DNA of 64,000 bases from Acidobacteria bacterium 13_1_20CM_3_53_8 (GTDB lineage: Bacteria > Acidobacteriota > Blastocatellia > Pyrinomonadales > Pyrinomonadaceae). The notes under the pieces were generated by a model. The model did no database searches. It saw nothing but the letters and a program-made list of their open reading frames with translations, and was not told the DNA's origin. Below, in pieces: positions 1 to 7,319 of this stretch. The first letter of the stretch is position 1. Every line of letters starts with the position of its first letter. The position numbers and the translations under genes are program-made. The stretch is taken from contig MNJR01000026.1 of the NCBI GenBank assembly GCA_001920415.1, positions 1 through 64,000 of the forward strand, read 5' to 3'.

Positions 1-310
1 TGGTGGCTTACCAAATTTTCAATGCTTTCTCAAGAGAGGCATAACGCTTGAGATAACCGGCGCGCCGCCAACATCGAAGATAAAATCCAAGCTGATTGCG
101 CGTCCGGTTGATTGAGTTGTTATCTGTCGCGCTAACCATTTCGCCCGCGAGCGCACGCGATAGCGATTAGTCTAGCATCTAGATTCAACCTGCGATTCAC
201 ACGCATAGTCAAGCGATTCAACTATCATCCATATTCAACAAAGCGAGCGGCGATGCACAACCTCTTTTCTATTCAACTCTCGCATTAGCGGCGCAGACCA
301 GATAACTATA

Positions 311-360
311 ATTAGGCGTACTAATAGACGGCATGAAATACGTCTATTTAGCCGCCTAAT
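311..360. repeat. interrupted inverted repeat (two 8-bp stems)
   Basis: ATTAGGCG at 311-318 pairs with CGCCTAAT at 353-360, and AATAGACG at 323-330 pairs with CGTCTATT at 341-348, with a 4/4 internal loop and a 10-nt terminal loop. Both stems are perfect. There is only a weak T-rich stretch after it, so it could be a terminator of a gene outside the window, a protein-binding site or a palindromic relic. Function unknown. Confidence 0.5.
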
Positions 361-663
361 CTTCCTTTATTATCATATCTACTTGATATTTTACATCTTC
401 TGGCTGCAAAAGCGGCTCCTCTCCCTTACAGATTAGACGTCCATCCTTTGAGTCAATCTCTTATTACATAACAGACAGCCTGGAATTGCCGCTTGAGGTG
501 GTCTGACTATTGATTATACCGCTCAAAGCAGGATGATACCTCTAATCTGTTTGTCATCTGCTGCTGCCAATCGCAGTATTGCGCGTTTCGACCTGTTTTC
601 TAGAAGCCTTCTGTAATTTGCCCGAAAGTTCGAGAAAATAGGTCGGACGTTTGAGCTAGCTGG

Positions 664-708
664 CTCGAACGTTCGAGTTCAAAGGCTCGGACATTTACGA
701 TAAATGTC
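664..708. promoter_or_regulatory. two candidate operators upstream of the phosphatidyltransferase promoter
   Basis: CTCGAACGTTCGAG at 664-677 is a perfect 14-bp palindrome. GACATTTA CGA TAAATGTC at 690-708 is an 8-bp inverted repeat with a 3-nt centre, ending ten bases before the -35 box at 718. Their position just upstream of a good promoter suggests binding sites for dimeric regulators, but no regulator is identified and this is inference from symmetry and position. Confidence 0.4.
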
Positions 709-717
709 TGCATAATC

Positions 718-747
718 TTGACAATCTGTTCGGCGCATCTCTATCAT
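718..747 (+). promoter_or_regulatory. sigma-70-type promoter of the phosphatidyltransferase gene
   Basis: TTGACA (718-723, perfect -35) is followed after 18 bp by TATCAT (742-747, 5 of 6 to the -10 consensus). Transcription would start near 754, giving a leader of about 70 nt before the ATG at 826. Because this promoter lies inside the longest open frame, which begins with TTG at 718, it argues for the later start of the gene. Confidence 0.6.
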
Positions 748-762
748 GCGAATTTGAAAACG

Positions 763-802
763 CGGGCAGGCCGAGCATCTTGTTGTCGGTTGCCCGTTTT
801 TT
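763..802 (+). terminator. hairpin with T-run in the 5' leader (possible attenuator)
   Basis: CGGGCA (763-768) pairs with TGCCCG (791-796), with an inner CCGA/TCGG pairing, and six T follow at 797-802. This is the form of an intrinsic terminator, but it sits between the promoter at 718-747 and the GGAGGAG ribosome site at 805-811 of the same gene. It could attenuate transcription or stabilise the leader. No known riboswitch class was recognised. Confidence 0.45.
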
Positions 803-825
803 CTGGAGGAGAATCAATTACAGGA

Positions 826-1533
826 ATGTTTGGAGCGAGCATAGGGCGCGGCGCGCAGCGTATCATTAATGCTATGGTGCGCTGGCTGGCCTACGGGCAC
901 GTGAACCCGAACATCCTCACCGTCATAGGCGTGGCGATTAACGTAGGCTGCGGCCTGCTCTTTGGCCTGGGCTATTTCTTCTGGGCTGGCATCATACTGA
1001 TAGTTGCGAATCTCTTCGATATGCTTGATGGTCAGGTCGCGCGTCTTTCGGGTCGCGTGACAAGGTTCGGAGGCTTTCTGGATTCGTCGCTAGACCGTCT
1101 CTCCGACATGGTCTGCTTTGTCGGGCTGATGGTCTTTTATGCTCGCGCCACAGAGTTTCATTCGACGCTCAACGTCTTTCTGGCAGGCGCTGGAATGATG
1201 GGTTCTGTGATGGTTTCTTACGCGAGCGCTCGCGCCGAGAGTCTTATACCGAAATGCGACGTGGGTTTCCTGCGCCGTCCCGAACGGGTTGTGCTTTTGA
1301 TAATCGGCGCGCTCACCACGCATCCGGGTTCGCAGAACGTCTTCTTCAACCGCATGCCGCAGGTGCTATGGGTTCTGGCCGTAGGCTCTTACTGGACGTT
1401 CGCGCACCGCATGTATCATACATGGCGCGAACTCACAAAAGTCGAGATAGAGCAAAAGGCGGCAGCCGAAGCGTCGCAGAAAGCATCTAATGCCGTACAT
1501 GAGCGAAGGCCAGAGCCTAAGCTTGTGCATTAA
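826..1533 (+). CDS. CDP-alcohol phosphatidyltransferase family protein
   Basis: An integral membrane enzyme expected to transfer a phosphatidyl group from CDP-diacylglycerol to an alcohol such as inositol phosphate, glycerol phosphate or a related polyol, on the cytoplasmic membrane. The family signature D-x2-DG-x2-AR-x8-G-x3-D-x3-D is complete: DMLDGQVAR, then GGFLD and SSLD, at about residues 66-90. Several hydrophobic segments follow. The motif CDVGFLRRPERVVLL is typical of the phosphatidylinositol-phosphate-synthase-like branch, but the acceptor cannot be told from sequence. The start at 826 is chosen because a promoter and a leader hairpin occupy the upstream in-frame extension and GGAGGAG lies at 805-811, 14 nt before the ATG, rather far. 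Its 3' end may overlap the next gene by up to 44 bp. Confidence 0.85.
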   Translation: MFGASIGRGAQRIINAMVRWLAYGHVNPNILTVIGVAINVGCGLLFGLGYFFWAGIILIVANLFDMLDGQVARLSGRVTRFGGFLDSSLDRLSDMVCFVGLMVFYARATEFHSTLNVFLAGAGMMGSVMVSYASARAESLIPKCDVGFLRRPERVVLLIIGALTTHPGSQNVFFNRMPQVLWVLAVGSYWTFAHRMYHTWRELTKVEIEQKAAAEASQKASNAVHERRPEPKLVH

Positions 1534-2524
1534 TCTTTTTTCATCTATAGATAACGCGGAGTATTTAAGCTTGCAAGAAATCGAACTCTCCCCATTCAGT
1601 GGTGTGCGAGGTGCACGAAAGTTGACCGTTTGCCCATGTTGCGGCTCTCGATTTGAAGGCGATTTGCAAAAGGATGGCTGCGCCCTATGCGGCGCGCTTG
1701 CAGTAGGCCCGCCGCTCCCTCAGCCCGAACATGAGCTTCCCTTCTACGGACGCGCGCTCTTGGTGGCGACGCTAGGCGCTTTGCCGCTCCTGACATTTTT
1801 TATCTACACGCTAGTCGCGCTAATCAAACAGAGCTTCTTCTCGTTCAACGTCTGGTCTCTAATCTATGCAGCCGAGGCCGCTTCGTGGCAGATGAAGGCG
1901 CTCGTGCTGCCTTTCGCCATCATCGCGTCGCTAACGGGTGCGCGTATCTGCCGCAGCATTCGGCGCGAGCCTAGTCGCTTCGCCGGAATGAAACTGGCGC
2001 ACGGCGGCCTTGCATCTTCCATTCTCGTCGCCGTGATGATAGTAGCCTTCATAGGCGTAACAATTCCTGAGCGACTGCGCCAGCATCAGAATGGCGTAGA
2101 GGCCGCCACGCTCGCGCCGCTCTACACGTTCAGGCGAGCCGTCGTAGAATACCGCATACTACACGACGGTGGTGTCCCCGGAAGTTTCGACGATATTAAG
2201 CATGGCGTCCCCGACCCGGATCATTCAATCGAGACCGCGCTTTCCACTTTCGATCCTCTGGCCTACAAAGCATGGTCAGTGCAGGCGCGCGCAGAAGAGA
2301 CTAAAGGCCCAAAACTTCGCGGCGCGGCCTTGCGTCACGCGAATGCAAGGCTTGACGATTCGCCCTCGCAGCCCCTGGCTTTCACCAACTACGAACTGCG
2401 ACTGCCCGGCGAAGACGGCGTCGTAGGCACTGCGGACGACCCGCGCATAGTTGACGGCGTCATCATGAGCGCCGCTCAAGCTCGCCAGCATTCATCCACG
2501 CAGGACGAGTCGTCTACGCCGTAA
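1490..2524 (+). CDS. zinc-ribbon membrane protein with pilin-like C-terminal part, hypothetical
   Basis: I do not recognise a named family. The N-terminal part carries a CPCC...CALC four-cysteine zinc ribbon (about residues 48-68), followed by three hydrophobic segments (about 85-115, 130-150, 175-195). The soluble tail begins right after the last segment and resembles the conserved region of minor pseudopilins, ending in a GEDGVVGTADDP stretch of the kind seen in calcium-binding pilin-like folds. The start is uncertain: ATG 1490 and 1499 lie inside the preceding gene, while TTG 1571, preceded by GGAG nine bases upstream, would begin beyond its stop and keeps the zinc ribbon intact. It probably belongs to the same transcription unit as its neighbours. 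Confidence 0.55.
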   Translation: MPYMSEGQSLSLCINLFSSIDNAEYLSLQEIELSPFSGVRGARKLTVCPCCGSRFEGDLQKDGCALCGALAVGPPLPQPEHELPFYGRALLVATLGALPLLTFFIYTLVALIKQSFFSFNVWSLIYAAEAASWQMKALVLPFAIIASLTGARICRSIRREPSRFAGMKLAHGGLASSILVAVMIVAFIGVTIPERLRQHQNGVEAATLAPLYTFRRAVVEYRILHDGGVPGSFDDIKHGVPDPDHSIETALSTFDPLAYKAWSVQARAEETKGPKLRGAALRHANARLDDSPSQPLAFTNYELRLPGEDGVVGTADDPRIVDGVIMSAAQARQHSSTQDESSTP

Positions 2525-2552
2525 CCAGTCTTCCTGTTACTCTGCTCGGTTC

Positions 2553-2864
2553 ATGTCATTCTTAGACCGCTTCCGACGCCCTAAAGAAGACCCAGAAGTC
2601 GCGCGACGCAATCGCCTGCTGCGCGAGGGGCGCATCACAGAAGGGTGCGTCATGGAGGTCACGCAGGACAATCAGGGGAACGTCACCCAGATTCTCTACT
2701 CCTACGAGATCAACAGCGTCGAGTATGAATCCGTTGAGATACTGAATAACGATCAGCGCTCGCGCACTTCCGCTTACGTGCCCGGCGCAACCATACTCAT
2801 ACGCTACGACCCGCGCCAGCCGGGAAACTCAATAGTAGTAAAAGCCGTGACGGGTGACAGGTGA
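2553..2864 (+). CDS. small DUF3592-like protein, hypothetical
   Basis: A 103-residue soluble protein starting 28 bp after the preceding stop. The central part, RITEGCVMEV...YSYEINSVEYES...YVPGATILIRYDPRQP, resembles the beta-rich extracytoplasmic module of DUF3592 proteins, which usually carry flanking membrane helices; none is present here. No signal peptide is visible. No strong ribosome site was seen before the ATG, so translation may be coupled to the gene upstream. Function unknown; the family resemblance is by eye and moderate. Confidence 0.5.
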   Translation: MSFLDRFRRPKEDPEVARRNRLLREGRITEGCVMEVTQDNQGNVTQILYSYEINSVEYESVEILNNDQRSRTSAYVPGATILIRYDPRQPGNSIVVKAVTGDR

Positions 2865-2870
2865 CGAGAA

Positions 2871-2949
2871 ACAGTTTTCAGTTTTTAGTTTTCAGTTTTC
2901 AGCAAGAAGCCAATCTGATTTTAACTGAAAACTAAAAACTGAAAACTGC
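2871..2949. repeat. family A heptad inverted repeat (CAGTTTT), copy 1
   Basis: Left arm 2871-2902 is an iteration of CAGTTTT/TAGTTTT units; right arm 2925-2948 is its reverse complement, with a 22-nt loop. It begins 7 nt after the preceding stop codon and ends 8 nt before the accC ATG, so it takes the place where a ribosome site would be. Confidence 0.85.
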
Positions 2950-2956
2950 TTTTAAT

Positions 2957-4492
2957 ATGTTTCGCAAAATTCTTATAGCCAATCGCGGCGAGATTGCCGT
3001 GCGAATTATTCGCGCGTGCCGCGATCTTAACATCTCGCCCGCCGTCGTTTATTCGGAAGCGGACGCGGAAGCGCTACACGTGCGTATGGCGGACGAAGCC
3101 ATATGCGTTGGCCCTGCGCCTTCCGTCGAAAGCTATTTGAATATAGGCGCGGTCGTAGAGGCTGCGCGCCGTTTGAAGGCCGACGCAATTCATCCCGGCT
3201 ACGGCTTTCTTGCGGAGAACGCAGGCTTCGCACGCGCTGTCGCGGGAGCCGGTCTTGCGTTCATAGGGCCAGGCGCGGAAGCTATGGAGGTGATGGGGTC
3301 AAAGGTGAGCGCCAGACGCGCTGCAAGGCTCGCGGGCGCGCCCATCGTGCCGGGAACTACAGAGCCGCTTACCTCATTTGAAGATGCGCAGCTTACGGCA
3401 CGAGAATTCGGCTACCCTGTAATGCTCAAAGCTTCTGCTGGCGGCGGAGGCAAAGGCATGCGCCTCGTTGCGAAAGAAGAGGAATTGCTCTCTGCTTTCG
3501 AGACTGCGAAATCGGAAGCTGCTGCTGCGTTCGGCAACTCGGAAATTTATATCGAAAAAGCCATAGAGCGACCTCGCCACATAGAGATTCAAATTTTCGC
3601 TGACTCTCATGGCAACTTCGTACATCTGGGCGAGCGCGAATGCTCTATACAACGCCGTCACCAGAAAGTTATAGAAGAATGCCCGTCGCCTATTAACGAT
3701 GCTACCTTGCGTATGAGAATGGGAGAAGCTGCTGTTGAGATTGCGCGCGCAGTCAACTACGTTGGCGCGGGCACTGTAGAATTTCTTGTCGCAGACGCCA
3801 CGCGCGATTTCTACTTTCTTGAGATGAACACGCGGCTTCAGGTCGAGCATCCCGTCACAGAACTCGTAACGGGCTTCGATCTGGTGCGCGAGCAGATAAT
3901 GGTCGCGGCTGGGTGGCCGCTCTCTTTCAAGCAGGAGGAGATTAATTGGACAGGGCACGCCATAGAATGCCGCGTATATGCGGAAGACCCTGAGAACAAT
4001 TTTCTTCCTTCGCCCGGTCGCATCTCTTTTCTTCGTGTGCCTGACGGCGCAGGCATACGAAACGATGGCGGCGTGGAAGAAGGAGCGGAAGTCTCAATCT
4101 ACTATGACCCTATGATTTCAAAGCTAGCTGCATGGGGGCGCACGCGCGACGAGGCAATTGATAGATTGCGACGCGCGCTGGACGAGTACGCTGTTGGCGG
4201 CATACGCACCACGCTTCCCTTCTTCCGCGAAATTGTGCGCGACCGTGAGTTCATCAATGGTCGCCTGGACACAGGTTTCATACAACGTTTCAACGAGCGG
4301 CGCGTGAAAGCAGTCGAGCAGACGCGCGGCGCAGACGGCTTTGATGAAGAGCGGCGCGACATAGCAATCATCGCAGCCGCGTTCGATTACGTCTCTAAAC
4401 AGAGATCGCTCTCTATGAACCAGCGAAAAGATATTGAAGAGCAGAGCCGATGGCGCATGGCAGGTCGTCCTGCGCTTCACAGTAAAAGTTAA
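2957..4492 (+). CDS. accC: biotin carboxylase subunit of an acyl-CoA carboxylase
   Basis: ATP-grasp enzyme that carboxylates biotin held on the carrier protein encoded next door, using ATP and bicarbonate; cytoplasmic. N-terminal biotin carboxylase fold (FRKILIANRGEIAVRIIRAC), glycine-rich ATP-binding loop KASAGGGGKGMR at about residues 155-167, and the catalytic EMNTRLQVEHPVTE block at about 288-301 are all intact. At 511 residues it is longer than stand-alone AccC (about 450) and closer to the subunits of propionyl- or methylcrotonyl-type carboxylases. No carboxyltransferase gene is in the window, so the acyl substrate is open. No ribosome site precedes the ATG; the family A hairpin ends 8 nt upstream. 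Confidence 0.93.
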   Translation: MFRKILIANRGEIAVRIIRACRDLNISPAVVYSEADAEALHVRMADEAICVGPAPSVESYLNIGAVVEAARRLKADAIHPGYGFLAENAGFARAVAGAGLAFIGPGAEAMEVMGSKVSARRAARLAGAPIVPGTTEPLTSFEDAQLTAREFGYPVMLKASAGGGGKGMRLVAKEEELLSAFETAKSEAAAAFGNSEIYIEKAIERPRHIEIQIFADSHGNFVHLGERECSIQRRHQKVIEECPSPINDATLRMRMGEAAVEIARAVNYVGAGTVEFLVADATRDFYFLEMNTRLQVEHPVTELVTGFDLVREQIMVAAGWPLSFKQEEINWTGHAIECRVYAEDPENNFLPSPGRISFLRVPDGAGIRNDGGVEEGAEVSIYYDPMISKLAAWGRTRDEAIDRLRRALDEYAVGGIRTTLPFFREIVRDREFINGRLDTGFIQRFNERRVKAVEQTRGADGFDEERRDIAIIAAAFDYVSKQRSLSMNQRKDIEEQSRWRMAGRPALHSKS

Positions 4493-4522
4493 GTGAAACT
4501 TTGAATTCTTGATTAATAAAAG

Positions 4523-5029
4523 ATGAAACTCATTGCTGAAATCGCTGGCGAGGAGCACGACGTTGAGATAAAGCGTGAAGGGTCACGCGTCGTTGCGCTG
4601 ATTGATGGGCGCAAGATTGAGGTCGAGGCGCGCGATATGGGAAACGGCCACTACCTGCTCAAGAATGGAAACAGCGTTTACGAATGTCGCGTCGAGCGCA
4701 GCCGCGACAGCGCGCGCTCGATTGAAGTTAATGTTGGCACGGACGCTTTCCACATAACTCTGACTGACCCGAAGCGACTGCGAAGCCTTGCTCGTGCTGG
4801 CGCGCACAGCGACGGCAGCACAGAGATAGTCGCGCCCATGCCCGGCAAAGTCGTTCGCGTAATCGCCGAAAGGGGCGCGCACGTAGAAGCCGGCGACGGC
4901 ATCATCGTAGTCGAAGCCATGAAGATGCAGAACGAAATGAAATCGCCAATGGCCGGCACAGTCGCCGCGATCAACTTCCAGATCGGCGCGACCGTCAACG
5001 CTGGCGACGTGCTGGCAGTCATAGAGTAA
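4523..5029 (+). CDS. biotin carboxyl carrier protein (acyl-CoA carboxylase)
   Basis: 168-residue biotin carrier that shuttles carboxyl groups between the biotin carboxylase encoded just upstream (30 bp gap) and a carboxyltransferase. The C-terminal 75 residues form the biotinyl/lipoyl domain (APMPGKVVRV...), with the biotinylation motif EAMKMQ and target lysine at residue 134. The N-terminal 90 residues are a small beta-rich domain seen in acyl-CoA carboxylase carriers, different from the short AccB of the fatty-acid-type enzyme. Co-transcription with accC is very likely; the octamer hairpin 2 nt after its stop separates it from convergent mutL. Confidence 0.9.
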   Translation: MKLIAEIAGEEHDVEIKREGSRVVALIDGRKIEVEARDMGNGHYLLKNGNSVYECRVERSRDSARSIEVNVGTDAFHITLTDPKRLRSLARAGAHSDGSTEIVAPMPGKVVRVIAERGAHVEAGDGIIVVEAMKMQNEMKSPMAGTVAAINFQIGATVNAGDVLAVIE

Positions 5030-5030
5030 G

Positions 5031-5135
5031 GGATGAAAGAGGGACGCGGAGACGCGGGGACGCGGAGACTGAAAGAACTTCTTCTGTTTTTCTCTCCGCG
5101 TCCCCGCGTCCCCGCGTCTCCGCGTCCCTTCATCC
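5031..5135. repeat. family E octamer inverted repeat (GACGCGGA), copy 1
   Basis: Left arm 5031-5069 and right arm 5091-5135 are reverse complements built of GACGCGGA/GACGCGGG units; the right arm has one unit more. It lies between convergent genes (carrier protein and mutL) and fills almost the whole gap, so it could end transcription from both sides. Confidence 0.85.
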
Positions 5136-5145
5136 TCCCTGCTTT

Positions 5146-7230
5146 TCACGCTCTGTGAAATCCTTTTTCCAAGTCTCGCGTTGCTAATCTCAGAACTCCT
5201 GGGCGACCGTGCGGGCAGGTTGTTGGCGAAGATGTCAGCAGAAGACGATCAATGAGCCAGCGCATCTTTTCGGGCGCGAGCGGCGTGTTGACTTTGATTG
5301 CGGCGTGGCATGCCAGCCGCGCTGCTATCTCTTCGCGCAAGGTGGCGCGCGCGCGGCCACGTTTCTCCGCATCCGCCGTCTCAAGAATTTCAGCCAAGAG
5401 GTTTCGCGCTTCTTCAATTTGAAGATCAGCAGGCACAGCTTTAATCGCAACCGTACGCCCGGACAATCGCATCAACCCGAAGCCGTAAAACTCCAACTCT
5501 TCCACAACCGCATCGAACGCTGCGGCCTGCGCTGGCGTGAGATCAATCGTTTCGGGCATCAACAGATTTTGCGATTCGTGTGAACGCTCGCCTTCAAGGG
5601 CGTGGTATTTATCGAAAAGTATACGCTCGTGCGCAGCGTGCTGGTCAATCAGCAGCAGCCCATCGTCGTCAATCGCTATGATGTAGCTCTCTTCCAGTTG
5701 ACCCAAAGTGCGTATGTTCATCGAAACGCTTTCGACCGGAATTTCTCTGACGAACTGCGCGGCGGACATGAGCGGCGGGAATGTGATGGGCGAGGAAGAT
5801 GGAACAGGCGAATGTTCAGGCTCTTGCTCTGAAGAAGCGTTTCGGCGCGCTCTCTGCTCGAACTGAACGACCTGACCGCCGCGCTCAGGCTCTACCGCAT
5901 CGAACGACGCGGCGTGAACGTGGCGCAGGATTGCGTTGACGCCTCTCTGCGTCTCAGAATTTTTCTTGAGAGGAGCGCTCACTTCATCAGCATCGTCTTC
6001 GCCCGGCGTGAACCCGAACTCAATTCTCTCCTGACGAAGAGGAGGGACAAGCTCGCCAGTAGCCCCGCGCGTCTCACTCTTCACATGTGCGTCTTCCCCG
6101 GTCATTGAACTTGAGCGGCCTTCGCTCGAAGACAGATCTGCTGGTCGCAAAGCAGTCCAGCTATCGCTCAACTCCGGCCTGAAGTGTTCGACCTCTCTAC
6201 TCTCAACCTCTTCGCCTGCAATTTTAGTCTGCAAGTAACCGCTGCTTGCTAGCGCTGCGCGCACGGCCTCGCGCACTGTGTCCGCTACGGCAGCCGCGCG
6301 CCGGAATCTGACTTCGGTCTTCGCAGGGTGAACGTTCACGTCAACCTCTTCGAGCGGGATTTCCAAAAAAAGCAGCGCAGCAGGATAGACTCCGTGCGGC
6401 AGAACCGAGCGATAACCTTCCGAAAGCGCGCGGCTGATTAAACGATCGCGCACGTAGCGACCGTTTATAAAAAGGTACTGAGCATCGCGCGACGTTCGTC
6501 GCTCGCGCGGAGCAGATACAAAGCCGCGCACGCGTGCAACCTGCGGCTGACTCTGATTCACTTCAAGAAGATTTTCCAGAAACTGCGCGCCGAAAATTTG
6601 ATAAGCGCGCTCGCGCAAACCTTTGGCAGGAGTAGCGCGCAGAGTCTCGCGCCCGTTGTTCGTCAAGGTGAAAGCGATTTCGGGATGAGCCAGAGCGTAA
6701 TGCGTGACAAGGTTCGTGAGATGAAAACTTTCAGTCGCCTCCGAGCGCAAAAATTTTCGACGCGCGGGCACATTGAAGAACAGGTCGCGCACGGTGATAG
6801 TCGTGCCGCGCGGGTGCGCTGCCGTCTTAACATCGCGCATCTTCCCGCCTTCTATAAGAACGCGCGTGCCCGCCGCGTCCTCTTCTGTTCTGCTGATAAG
6901 CTCAACGCGCGCAACCGAAGCGATTGAAGCAAGCGCCTCGCCCCTGAACCCAAGAGTCGCAATCGCATTCAAATCCTCTGCCCGGCTTATCTTCGACGTA
7001 GCGTGTCGCTCGAAAGCAAGCAACGCATCATCGCGCGTCATCCCCTCGCCATCGTCCGCCACACGAAGCAGCCTTCGCCCGCCCGCCTCTACATCCACAG
7101 ACACGCGCCGCGCGCCAGCATCAATAGAATTTTCCACCAACTCTTTCGCAACCGAAGCAGGGCGCTCTACGACTTCGCCCGCCGCGATTTGATTTGCTAA
7201 TTGATCTGATAGGACGCGGATTTTGGACAT
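5146..7230 (-). CDS. mutL: DNA mismatch repair protein MutL
   Basis: Connects mismatch recognition by MutS to strand incision. The GHKL ATPase domain is complete: ELVENSIDAGA, DDGEGM and GFRGEALASI in the first 110 residues. A long acidic linker (about 350-480) leads to the C-terminal dimerisation/endonuclease domain with DQHAAHE (about 527), ACHAAIK (about 640) and CPHGRP (about 675), so this is an endonuclease-type MutL. In the DQHA-x2-E-x4-E motif the last glutamate reads as aspartate. Start at 7230 is preferred over an in-frame ATG at 7254, because MSKIRVL fits the family N-terminus and the extra eight codons are made of the neighbouring repeat arm. No ribosome site is visible. Confidence 0.95.
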   Translation of the reverse strand: MSKIRVLSDQLANQIAAGEVVERPASVAKELVENSIDAGARRVSVDVEAGGRRLLRVADDGEGMTRDDALLAFERHATSKISRAEDLNAIATLGFRGEALASIASVARVELISRTEEDAAGTRVLIEGGKMRDVKTAAHPRGTTITVRDLFFNVPARRKFLRSEATESFHLTNLVTHYALAHPEIAFTLTNNGRETLRATPAKGLRERAYQIFGAQFLENLLEVNQSQPQVARVRGFVSAPRERRTSRDAQYLFINGRYVRDRLISRALSEGYRSVLPHGVYPAALLFLEIPLEEVDVNVHPAKTEVRFRRAAAVADTVREAVRAALASSGYLQTKIAGEEVESREVEHFRPELSDSWTALRPADLSSSEGRSSSMTGEDAHVKSETRGATGELVPPLRQERIEFGFTPGEDDADEVSAPLKKNSETQRGVNAILRHVHAASFDAVEPERGGQVVQFEQRARRNASSEQEPEHSPVPSSSPITFPPLMSAAQFVREIPVESVSMNIRTLGQLEESYIIAIDDDGLLLIDQHAAHERILFDKYHALEGERSHESQNLLMPETIDLTPAQAAAFDAVVEELEFYGFGLMRLSGRTVAIKAVPADLQIEEARNLLAEILETADAEKRGRARATLREEIAARLACHAAIKVNTPLAPEKMRWLIDRLLLTSSPTTCPHGRPGVLRLATRDLEKGFHRA

Positions 7231-7240
7231 AGAAGAAAGA

Positions 7241-7319
7241 GGGTAAATGGTCAATGGTGAATAGAGAATGGATAAAGCCCCTTCTTACCATTTACCATTG
7301 ACCATTTACTATTTACCTT
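7241..7319. repeat. family D heptad inverted repeat (GGTAAAT), copy 1
   Basis: Left arm from 7241 and right arm 7286-7319 are imperfect reverse complements of GGTAAATGGTCAATGG-type units. It fills the gap between bshC (upstream in transcription) and mutL, touching the bshC stop and ending 11 nt before the mutL ATG. Confidence 0.8.

Larger units (their letters stand above)
1..717. other. gene-free left end of the window
   Basis: No reading frame with coding character was seen in this 717-base stretch on either strand. It holds a long interrupted inverted repeat at 311-360, a 14-bp palindrome at 664-677 and a hairpin-forming repeat at 690-708, listed separately. The part from about 600 on is the upstream control region of the phosphatidyltransferase gene. 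The rest is unremarkable and any gene it belongs to must lie to the left of the window. Confidence 0.6.

Noticed and set aside
1254-1490. Open frame inside the phosphatidyltransferase gene
   Set aside because: Shadow of the real gene, whose CDP-alcohol motif is complete in another frame.
3374-3958. 194-codon open frame antisense to accC
   Set aside because: Mirror frame of a GC-rich conserved gene; no ribosome site or family resemblance.
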